Below, piece by piece: positions 1 to 4,956 of a stretch of DNA of 5,497 nucleotides. Position 1 is the first letter of the stretch, and each line of letters starts with the position of its first letter. This DNA is from Clostridia bacterium (lineage in GTDB: Bacteria; Aerophobota; Aerophobia; Aerophobales; AE-B3A), in the NCBI GenBank assembly GCA_009618505.1, contig WJOQ01000092.1, positions 1 to 5,497 of the forward strand, read 5' to 3'. The translations under genes and the position numbers were made by a program. The notes below the pieces were generated by a model. That model was not told the origin of the DNA and searched no databases. It worked only from the letters and a program-made list of their open reading frames with translations.

Positions 1-414
1 ATTTTGACCACCAATTTTTGTTTCCTTCATCCCCCAATCGCTCTCGGAATACACATAAGGAACCTCGAAGTAAGGTTCGATTACTCGATCATCACCCATA
101 GATTCACCCCAAAATGTTTCCTTTCGGAGAGTCATTTCCCATTCTCGAGCCAGTTCTCCCTGACACTGCATTTGGGCATCAGTGATAATCTCGTTCCAGC
201 CGTTCTCCGGGTCACAAAAGATGAGAGGACGAGTGGCCTCCAATGTATTATGTCGAAACCAGAGGTCTCGTTTCTCGTTTTCGATAGGACGCGCTGCTAA
301 TCGAGCAACCTGGCTAGCCAATCGTCGCAATATTTCTTGGTCTTTCCTGCAGATTACAAGTTTATCAATGATAATTGTTTTTTGAGCCAGGTATGCTGGC
401 CTTTGATCAAACAT
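1..414 (-). CDS. Uroporphyrinogen decarboxylase superfamily protein, N-terminal part (runs off left edge)
   Basis: Reading from an ATG at 414-412 towards base 1 gives 138 codons without a stop, so this is the 5' part of a longer gene cut by the window edge. The start is supported by AAAAGGAG (AGGAG at 428-424) nine bases upstream. The protein opens with a charged helical region (residues 20-50), then LWFRHNTLEATRP (51-63) and RPLIFCDPENGW (62-73), followed by an acidic/aromatic stretch. This resembles the N-terminus of the UROD-like proteins often annotated 'uroporphyrinogen-III decarboxylase-like'. I recognise it from family memory, not from a search. Relatives in the superfamily include true UROD and the corrinoid methyltransferases MtaA, MtbA and CmuA; catalytic residues would lie outside the window. 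It follows permease A after 105 bases on the same strand and is probably the operon's next gene. A heme-synthesis role is unlikely in this context; substrate unknown. Confidence 0.75.
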   Translation of the reverse strand, partial: MFDQRPAYLAQKTIIIDKLVICRKDQEILRRLASQVARLAARPIENEKRDLWFRHNTLEATRPLIFCDPENGWNEIITDAQMQCQGELAREWEMTLRKETFWGESMGDDRVIEPYFEVPYVYSESDWGMKETKIGGQN

Positions 415-519
415 AAGAAATGGCTCCTTTTAATGTCAGCCCCAGTATTTAAAAAACTTTCATGGGGTCTCAGGGAGTTCCTAAATCGCCTCTTTCTTTG
501 GGAAGTTTTCAGAGAAGTT
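415..519 (-). other. Spacer between permease A and the UROD-like gene
   Basis: This gap of 105 bases holds the UROD-like gene's ribosome binding site (428-424). I see no stem followed by a U-run and no convincing -35/-10 pair, so co-transcription with the transporter is the simplest reading. On the minus strand a CCCC...GGGG pair brackets an AT-rich imperfect dyad, AGTTTTTTAAATACT (6 of 7 pairs). It is too weak to call an operator or terminator. Confidence 0.4.
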
Positions 520-1551
520 TTAATCGTGCCTCAATTTCGTTCTTTTTAGATATATGCTGGACAGTACGGAAAGAATTATAACCAGGCCAAAAATTATGTA
601 GGTCCAGAAATAAGAAATTCTTAACATCACCAGTCCGTTTTCTATAATGGGGATGGTAATTGACCCCAGGAAAATCCCTACCATACTTCCTATACCTCCC
701 ATCAGGGAGGTTCCCCCTACCACGGAGGCGGCGATTGCCCTAAGCTCCCAACCATCCCCTGCTCGGGAAGAAAAAGTACTAACTCGAGCAATTTGCGACA
801 CTGCCACAAAGGCACATAGAATCCCCACAATCATAAAGCAGATCGTCTTTACCCTATCGGTGTTTATACCCATAGCTCTTGCCGCTTCTTTGTTGTCCCC
901 GGTAGCATAGACCCAATTACCGAATTTATGGAAATGAAGCACCACCCATAGGATCAGCCCAAACACTCCGAACCAAATCACCTGTACCGGGAGGACCCCT
1001 CCGATTTTACCGGTTAAGATACTAGAAAAAAGCGGCAAGACCTCAGGATTAAAAGGCCTTGTGAACCCCTGGGATAAGATAAGGGCCATCCCTCTCCAGA
1101 GCATCATCGTTCCCAGAGTGGTTATGAAGGAAGGAATATGAGCCTTGGTGGTGATGAGACCATTCAAGAGACCCAGGAGAGCTCCTGCACCAAGAGTAAT
1201 AAATCCGGCCAGGAATAGATTGATCCCTATCTCAAACAATCTTATGAAAATAAAGGAACAGAATACCAGTATCGAACCAACCGAAAGATCGAACTCTCCA
1301 GAGACCATCAACATACCAACGCCCAAAGCAATAATACTGAATTCGGGCCCCAGTGCCAGAAGAACTTTGATGTTGGCAACACTGCTGAAACGATACTTAG
1401 AAAAGAAGGTGAATAATAATATTAAGCCAATCAATACCAGGAAGATACTGGAAGATTGATAGCCAAAAAAAAGTTTGACAAACCTTGACTTCGAATCTCT
1501 GCTCAAACGTTGTTTCACTTTTTGCCCGTTTTTGTTTGGAAACGGCCTCAA
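520..1551 (-). CDS. CUT2 sugar ABC transporter permease A (RbsC-like)
   Basis: Inner-membrane channel subunit of the BPD_transp_2 (RbsC/XylH/FrcC) family, which forms the sugar path. The 343 residues match the usual length. A basic N-terminus precedes TM1 (about 35-50). Then come the family hallmark ALGVGMLMVSGEFDLSVGS (75-93), hydrophobic segments around 95-133, 140-160 and 188-207, the cytoplasmic loop with ATGDNKEAARAMGINTDRVK (216-235) that should couple to the ATPase, the AIAASVVGGTSLMGGIGS block (272-289), and two last hydrophobic segments ending in a basic tail. The start is a TTG whose last two bases lie in the ATPase stop codon (TTGA), implying translational coupling; no good ribosome binding site is visible. 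A GTG at 1518 is an alternative, and there is no ATG before TM1. Starting at the TTG also gives the same length as the chosen start of permease B. It is a paralogue of permease B and most likely its heterodimer partner. Confidence 0.93.
   Translation of the reverse strand: MRPFPNKNGQKVKQRLSRDSKSRFVKLFFGYQSSSIFLVLIGLILLFTFFSKYRFSSVANIKVLLALGPEFSIIALGVGMLMVSGEFDLSVGSILVFCSFIFIRLFEIGINLFLAGFITLGAGALLGLLNGLITTKAHIPSFITTLGTMMLWRGMALILSQGFTRPFNPEVLPLFSSILTGKIGGVLPVQVIWFGVFGLILWVVLHFHKFGNWVYATGDNKEAARAMGINTDRVKTICFMIVGILCAFVAVSQIARVSTFSSRAGDGWELRAIAASVVGGTSLMGGIGSMVGIFLGSITIPIIENGLVMLRISYFWTYIIFGLVIILSVLSSIYLKRTKLRHD
827..947 (-). repeat. Near-identical segment shared by the permease genes, copy in permease A
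   Basis: This 121-base stretch matches 2697-2817 in permease B at the same offset (1870 bases) with only two differences, at 841 and 880, both at third codon positions and silent. The last 67 bases are identical. It encodes the cytoplasmic coupling-loop region (residues about 203-243). Sequence on both sides is clearly more diverged. Confidence 0.9.
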
Positions 1552-2315
1552 TTATGAGAAGGCGGCTTTACTATCAGTTCAAGAAGGTCATCTATGGAGG
1601 TATCTTTTTTTTGGATGTCTGCTATTTTCTCTCCCCGGGTCAAAACCACAAATCTATCGGCACTGGGGAATACATGATAGAGGTTGTGGGTTATGAAGAT
1701 GACTGAAATTCCTTCTCTTTTTAATTGTTTTATGAATTCTAATACTTGCTGAGCCTCTCTAACTGACAGGGCGATAGTGGGCTCATCCAATATCACCAGT
1801 TTAGCCTTGAAATGCAGGGCTCTGGCTATGGCCACCCCTTGCCTCTCTCCTCCTGATAGCATAGTGATGAGTGCACCCGGCGATCTCAGGTGCAATCCGA
1901 TGCTTTCCAAAGCCTCCATGCTTCCCCGATCCATGGATTTCTTATCCATAAATCCTAACGATTTAGCTGGCTCCCTTCCCATGAAGATGTTTCTTGAGAT
2001 ACTCAGATTAGGTGCTAAAGCCTGCTCCTGGTAGACAGTTTCGATGCCTAATTTTCGAGCATGGAGGGAGGAAGCAATATTCACTTTTTTTCCTTCAAAA
2101 TATATCTCTCCCTTGTCCGCCAGGTGGTATCCAGACAGGACTTTTATCAAGGTTGATTTACCGGCACCGTTGTCACCCACTAAGCCCACGACCTCCGAGC
2201 ACTTGACCTGGAAGTCGACTCCTTCGAGGGCATGAACTTTTCCAAACCACTTCCCGATGTTTACCATCTTAACCAGACTTTTTCCCGATTTACCGTCTGC
2301 AGAAAAACTGCTCAT
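1548..2315 (-). CDS. CUT2 sugar ABC transporter ATP-binding protein, single nucleotide-binding domain (FrcA-like)
   Basis: Cytoplasmic ATPase that powers the adjacent permeases. All motifs are intact: Walker A GDNGAGKST (47-55), Q-loop in VYQEQ (94-98), signature LSGGERQ (153-159), Walker B LVILDEPT (173-180), D-loop region ALS (182-184) and the switch histidine in ITH (208-210), followed by NLYHVFPSADRFVVL, typical of sugar-type CUT2 ATPases. At 255 aa it carries only one ATPase domain, whereas RbsA, XylG, AraG and MglA carry two in about 500 aa. FrcA of the Sinorhizobium fructose system is a known short relative. It probably works as a homodimer. The ATG start has GAGGAG (2330-2325) nine bases upstream. 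The gene lies between the two permease genes and overlaps the start of permease A. An A8 run near the 3' end (codons of IQKKD) is a possible sequencing or slippage weak spot, but the frame is sound. Confidence 0.94.
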   Translation of the reverse strand: MSSFSADGKSGKSLVKMVNIGKWFGKVHALEGVDFQVKCSEVVGLVGDNGAGKSTLIKVLSGYHLADKGEIYFEGKKVNIASSLHARKLGIETVYQEQALAPNLSISRNIFMGREPAKSLGFMDKKSMDRGSMEALESIGLHLRSPGALITMLSGGERQGVAIARALHFKAKLVILDEPTIALSVREAQQVLEFIKQLKREGISVIFITHNLYHVFPSADRFVVLTRGEKIADIQKKDTSIDDLLELIVKPPSHN

Positions 2316-2392
2316 GCCTCAAAACTCCTCTATTTCAGATTTTCGACCTAGCCTACCAGAAATCTTGAACAACCGCTGCCGCCACTGCCCAC
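2316..2392 (-). other. Spacer between permease B and the ATPase gene
   Basis: These 77 bases hold the ATPase ribosome binding site GAGGAG at 2330-2325. The part next to the permease stop is richer in G and C (GGCAGTGGCGGCAGCGG on the minus strand) but forms no obvious hairpin, and there is no U-run or promoter. The transcript most likely reads through. Confidence 0.4.
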
Positions 2393-3424
2393 TTACCTCA
2401 TCATCATCCTTCTTCTCATATAGGTATTCAAGACTACAAACAAAATTACGGCTAGACCTATAAATGCACTAATACCAAATACGGGTACCCTCATTAAGAT
2501 AAGTCCATTCTCCAGGATTTGGATGGTAAGTGCTCCCCAAAAAACACCCGCTATACTTCCTATACCTCCCATGAGGGAGGTTCCCCCCACCACGGAAGCA
2601 GCGATTGCCTTAAGTTCAAATCCCAGTCCTTGCGTGGCAGCGAATGATCCGAGTCGGAGGAGCTGCATCACCCCCACAAAGCCACATAAGGTCCCTACAA
2701 TCATAAAGCAAATCGTCTTTACCCTATCGGTGTTTATACCCATAGCTCTAGCCGCTTCTTTGTTGTCCCCGGTAGCATAGACCCAATTACCGAATTTATG
2801 GAAATGAAGCACCACCCCCAGGATCAGTGCAAGCACTACAAACCAAATCACCTGGGCCGGAACGATCCCTCCGATCTCACCGATGAGAACATGCTCGAAA
2901 GATGATCCGGCTGGAAGGTAAGCTCTTATCCCTATCGGCCACATGCGGGAATGAACGTACAATACCCCCCTCCAGAACATCATTGTCCCCAGGGTGGCTA
3001 TGAAGGAAGGGATATGTCCTTTTACGGTAATAAGGCCGTTTAAGAGACCGAGAAGAGCTCCTACCCCCATGGCGATGAATAGGCCGAAAACTGGATTGAT
3101 GCCTGCTCGCAGCAACAACACAAAAATGTATGAAGAAAATGGCAGCACTGTACTCACTGAAAGATCGAATTCTCCCGAGATCATCAACATCCCCACGCCC
3201 AAAGCAACGATTCCTAAATCAGGGGTGAGCTTTGCCAGAGCTTTGATGTTCCTGGGGTCAATAAAAAGGTGGTGGGGAGTAAAAAGAATAAAAATTAGGA
3301 TGAGAGCGAGGAAGACAAGAAGAGTACCGACAGCCTGATAAGAAAAAAGGTTTGATAATTTACTTGCTCTACTTGGCACGGCTAGGCCGCCTGGCATTTT
3401 TTCTTTGTCCTTTTTATTTTTCAC
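2393..3424 (-). CDS. CUT2 sugar ABC transporter permease B (RbsC-like)
   Basis: Second inner-membrane channel subunit, paralogous to permease A and colinear with it. From the GTG at 3424 it has 343 residues: a lysine-rich N-terminus, TM1 (about 31-48), ALGVGMLMISGEFDLSVS (74-91), hydrophobic segments about 95-132, 140-156 and 188-207, the coupling loop with TGDNKEAARAMGINTDRVK (218-236), AIAASVVGGTSLMGGIGS (273-290), two further membrane segments and an Arg/Met-rich tail. The start is uncertain. The open frame extends to a TTG at 3463, but AAGGAG sits only 2 bases before it and the extra codons fall inside a stem-loop. The GTG at 3424 has GAGGG about 10 bases upstream and gives the same length as permease A. 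The ATG at 3397 has AAGGA 10 bases upstream and is also credible (334 aa). It differs most from permease A in the external segment around residues 157-187, where ligand-path specificity could differ. Confidence 0.93.
   Translation of the reverse strand: MKNKKDKEKMPGGLAVPSRASKLSNLFSYQAVGTLLVFLALILIFILFTPHHLFIDPRNIKALAKLTPDLGIVALGVGMLMISGEFDLSVSTVLPFSSYIFVLLLRAGINPVFGLFIAMGVGALLGLLNGLITVKGHIPSFIATLGTMMFWRGVLYVHSRMWPIGIRAYLPAGSSFEHVLIGEIGGIVPAQVIWFVVLALILGVVLHFHKFGNWVYATGDNKEAARAMGINTDRVKTICFMIVGTLCGFVGVMQLLRLGSFAATQGLGFELKAIAASVVGGTSLMGGIGSIAGVFWGALTIQILENGLILMRVPVFGISAFIGLAVILFVVLNTYMRRRMMMR
2697..2817 (-). repeat. Near-identical segment shared by the permease genes, copy in permease B
   Basis: Partner of the copy at 827-947, encoding permease B residues about 204-244. 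A second, shorter conserved block lies at the same offset (2553-2608 versus 683-738, four differences in 56 bases), with a strongly diverged stretch between the two blocks. Confidence 0.9.
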
Positions 3425-3429
3425 AATAG

Positions 3430-3509
3430 TAAGACCCTCTCCCCCGCTGCTCCTGGAAAACAATACTCCTTAGCCCTAATCTTCCGGGAGCATTGGAAAG
3501 AGGGTCTTA
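3430..3509 (-). promoter_or_regulatory. Two-tier stem-loop between binding-protein and permease B genes
   Basis: On the minus strand TAAGACCCTCT (3509-3499) pairs perfectly over 11 bp with AGAGGGTCTTA (3440-3430). Inside it GCTCCCGGAA (3491-3482) pairs with TTCCAGGAGC (3458-3449), 9 of 10 bp with one C-A mismatch. The internal loop has 7 and 8 bases and the apical loop 23 bases. The structure begins 36 bases after the binding-protein stop and ends 5 bases before the permease GTG. Its last arm contains the GAGAGGG that would serve as that gene's ribosome binding site. No U-run follows, so it is not an intrinsic terminator. Intercistronic structures of this kind can protect an upstream high-copy binding-protein mRNA and limit permease translation; that role here is inference. 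Confidence 0.65.
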
Positions 3510-3545
3510 GATTTCAATACGGATCCAATTTTAGCGTGGCTATTT

Positions 3546-4571
3546 CTATCTTATCATCAGCGGTGAGAGGTCTGCGATAATTCCAATAGTGTCTTTATCT
3601 ATCAGGTAGCCTCCAGTATCGATGTTGGGGGCAAAGCCGTATTTCTTCATCAGGTAGAGCATATAGACAGCATAGTATCCTTGCAGGTACTGCTGTTGGT
3701 CGATGGTTGCCTCCACATACCCTTCTTGAAGTCCGGTGATAGTACCCGGAGCGGCGTCGAACCCACCGGCTAGGACTTCCCCTGCATCCTTGCCCGCATT
3801 CTTCAGCGAAGCGGTGAGCCTATCGGTGACGATACCGCCCAGACCAATCATAAAGGTGGTCTCAGGGTGGGCCAGGAGATAGGAGGTTTCTCGTGCTTCC
3901 ACGGTGGTCATTTCTAAACCACCGCCATCTACGATCTCGAAAGAGGTGATGCCGTACTCTTTCCCGGCATCCTTGATACCCTGCGATCTTACCACTCCAT
4001 AGGTGGCCCCCGGCACTTCAACCGGCATGGCTACATGCGCTTTAGTCAAATCCCAACCAAGGTTCTTTGCTGTTTCGAAAAGTCTCCTGCCTATCATATA
4101 GCCTGCACGCCTCTCGTCCTGACCTACGTAAGCCAGTCGGGCATTGCCCGCCACTCCGTCAGGGTCATCGTTGTTCATCCCAATCACGTTGACGCCTGCT
4201 GCCAGCGCGTCTGCAACCGGTTTATCATAGGCAACGGAGTCGTTTATGACCAAAGCTACGCCATCGGGTCTCATGGCCACTACTTCTTGAAATCTTTTTA
4301 CCAGTGAAGGAACATCTCCTCCCACTAAATCAATATCAGCCTTGCAACCCAGTTGTTCTGCCGCATCGAGCATTCCTTTGTGTACCACGGCCCAGAAGGG
4401 GTCATCTCCGCCGTGCGTAACCAGACGGAAATACATATCTTCAACAGATTTTTCCGGATCCACATCAGGGGGTCCAGCCAGGGCAACCGGGCTCATTGTC
4501 CAACCAATGACCAATCCGACGAGAAGGACTATCACCAAGGCTGGCGATACCCTATGCTTTCTTGTAAGCAT
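3546..4571 (-). CDS. Periplasmic sugar-binding protein of the CUT2 ABC transporter
   Basis: Captures the ligand outside the inner membrane and hands it to the permeases. The chosen ATG (4571-4569) has AAGGAGGAG (4583-4575) just upstream and begins with a proper signal peptide: MLTRKHR, hydrophobic core ALVIVLLVGLVIGW (11-24), then an A30-L31-A32 cleavage site. There is no lipobox cysteine. The frame is open ten codons further to 4601, but those codons span the ribosome binding site. The 341-residue protein shows the periplasmic-binding type I fold of sugar binders: VTHGGDDPFWAVVHKGM (51-67), RPDGVALVINDS (101-112), GVNVIGMNNDD (126-136), AYVGQDERRAGYMIG (147-161), then the second lobe with VLAGGFDAAPGTI (266-278) and IDQQQYLQGY (290-299). 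HGxxDPFW near the start is typical of a subgroup of sugar binders. The substrate cannot be read from sequence; aromatic F59/W60 and N134, D272 and Q292 are plausible ligand contacts by analogy. First gene of the operon. Confidence 0.95.
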   Translation of the reverse strand: MLTRKHRVSPALVIVLLVGLVIGWTMSPVALAGPPDVDPEKSVEDMYFRLVTHGGDDPFWAVVHKGMLDAAEQLGCKADIDLVGGDVPSLVKRFQEVVAMRPDGVALVINDSVAYDKPVADALAAGVNVIGMNNDDPDGVAGNARLAYVGQDERRAGYMIGRRLFETAKNLGWDLTKAHVAMPVEVPGATYGVVRSQGIKDAGKEYGITSFEIVDGGGLEMTTVEARETSYLLAHPETTFMIGLGGIVTDRLTASLKNAGKDAGEVLAGGFDAAPGTITGLQEGYVEATIDQQQYLQGYYAVYMLYLMKKYGFAPNIDTGGYLIDKDTIGIIADLSPLMIR

Positions 4572-4608
4572 TTTCTCCTCCTTAATTTCGATATGGTGCA
4601 TTGTTCTC

Positions 4609-4663
4609 TGGAAGCTTCCAAAAAAGCCTATTTATTTAACTCTTTTCTTTTAGGAAGCTTTCT
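4609..4663. promoter_or_regulatory. Pair of AAGCTT-centred palindromes, possible operator pair or leader hairpin
   Basis: TGGAAGCTTCCA (4609-4620) is a perfect 12-bp palindrome. AGGAAGCTTTCT (4652-4663) is the same motif with 5 of 6 self-pairs. Their centres are 43 bp apart, about four helical turns, which would place two dimeric regulators on one DNA face. In RNA the two can also pair with each other on the minus strand: AAGCTTCC (4660-4653) with GGAAGCTT (4619-4612), a T-T mismatch, then AAAA/UUUU, around a 21-base loop. Either function is possible; the loop form ends about 28 bases before the ribosome binding site of the binding-protein gene. Confidence 0.4.
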
Positions 4664-4666
4664 TTC

Positions 4667-4703
4667 TTATCCAGCTAGCGGTCTATTCACTTTCTCACCT
4701 CCC
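4667..4703 (-). promoter_or_regulatory. Strong ribosome binding site with a seven-codon ORF in the leader
   Basis: GGGAGGTGA (4703-4695) matches the 16S 3' end over GGAGGTGA, the best such match in the window, and lies seven bases (counted from GGAGG) before a GTG at 4690-4688. The ORF encodes MNRPLAG and stops at TAA (4669-4667). It could be a leader peptide, the remains of a lost gene start, or chance. It contains no run of a single regulatory amino acid as found in classical attenuators. Confidence 0.25.
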
Positions 4704-4752
4704 TTCCGGCCTTATTTTTAGCTTTACTAATTTCCTATAAATACTTATTTTC

Positions 4753-4781
4753 CCCTGGAGCAAAGGAGCCTGCAACCAGAG
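4753..4781 (-). other. Leader hairpin 2
   Basis: On the minus strand CTCTGG (4781-4776) pairs with CCAGGG (4758-4753), six pairs with one G-U. Inside, GCAGG pairs with TTTGC (three Watson-Crick pairs and two G-U) around a CTCC loop. It lies directly after hairpin 1 and is not followed by a U-run. A modest structure, noted because it sits in a long leader. Confidence 0.3.
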
Positions 4782-4788
4782 CCTTAGG

Positions 4789-4806
4789 GCACGGAGTTGT
4801 CCGTGC
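4789..4806 (-). other. Leader hairpin 1 (perfect 7-bp GC-rich stem, 4-base loop)
   Basis: GCACGGA and TCCGTGC form a perfect 7-bp stem around a four-base loop (CAAC on the minus strand, GTTG on the plus strand). No U-run follows on either strand, so an intrinsic terminator is unlikely. It is the tightest small hairpin in the intergenic region and lies about 80 bases into the predicted leader. Confidence 0.45.
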
Positions 4807-4882
4807 AGAACACTTTCCTTAATGCTTCTGACTGTTCCCCTTCAATACTAAAGGTTTTAAACTTCAGAAAAATCTCCTCTAT

Positions 4883-4893
4883 AGTTCTGAACT
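4883..4893. promoter_or_regulatory. Dyad at the predicted transcription start, possible operator
   Basis: AGTTCTGAACT is a perfect 5+5 inverted repeat around one central base. It begins two bases downstream of the proposed -10 box and covers the expected start site near 4888, a classical place for a repressor operator. The half-site is short, so chance cannot be excluded, and no regulator gene lies in the window. Confidence 0.35.
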
Positions 4894-4894
4894 C

Positions 4895-4922
4895 ATCATA
4901 ATATATTTTATTTAAAGGTCAA
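4895..4922 (-). promoter_or_regulatory. Sigma-70-like promoter of the CUT2 operon
   Basis: On the minus strand TTGACC (4922-4917, 5 of 6 to TTGACA) and TATGAT (4900-4895, 5 of 6 to TATAAT) are separated by a 16-base AT-rich spacer. The start would fall near 4888. The promoter lies 34 bases after the stop codon of the MalK-type gene, so the CUT2 operon can be expressed independently of the upstream one. Found by eye; no start-site data. Confidence 0.55.
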
Positions 4923-4956
4923 GAAATTTAAGGGCATCCGGATGGCAGGTTTTATT

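Larger units (their letters stand above)
4572..4956 (-). other. Intergenic leader region of the CUT2 operon
   Basis: These 385 bases separate the MalK-type gene from the binding-protein gene. They hold a promoter at the far end, a dyad over the predicted start site, two hairpins, a strong unassigned ribosome binding site with a tiny ORF, two AAGCTT-centred palindromes and the binding-protein ribosome binding site (4583-4575). If the promoter is right, the untranslated leader is about 317 bases, long for a transporter operon. I did not recognise any named riboswitch. No hairpin with a U-run was found for either the upstream gene or attenuation. Confidence 0.6.

Noticed and set aside
438..475. 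CCCC...GGGG pair around an AT-rich dyad before the UROD-like gene, considered as a terminator or operator.
   Set aside because: The GC stem is only about five pairs with an 18-base loop and no U-run, and the inner dyad has a mismatch.
647..2235. Plus-strand open frames opposite the permease and ATPase genes, two of them with similar translated sequence (around 647-910 and 2523-2780).
   Set aside because: They are antisense shadows; their similarity comes from the homology of the two permease genes on the minus strand.
3425..3463. N-terminal extension of permease B to TTG 3463.
   Set aside because: The ribosome binding site is only 2 bases away, the extension lies within the stem-loop, and the extra residues have no counterpart in permease A.
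4572..4601. N-terminal extension of the binding protein to ATG 4601.
   Set aside because: It would translate through the strong AAGGAGGAG site and place ten charged or polar residues before a normal signal peptide.
4035..4721. Plus-strand open frames opposite the binding-protein gene.
   Set aside because: They have low-complexity, Cys/His/Ser-rich translations with no recognisable family and lie opposite a clear gene.
4784..4918. A 44-codon open stretch on the minus strand between the MalK-type and binding-protein genes, with a protein-like composition (for example EGEQSEALRKVF).
   Set aside because: It has no ATG or TTG start and only a late GTG, it overlaps the promoter, and an open stretch of this length is common by chance. 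It might be a gene remnant, but I cannot support that.
4934..4945. Palindrome CATCCGGATG downstream of the MalK-type stop, considered as a terminator.
   Set aside because: It has no room for a loop with a stable stem (only three pairs around CCGG) and no U-run follows.
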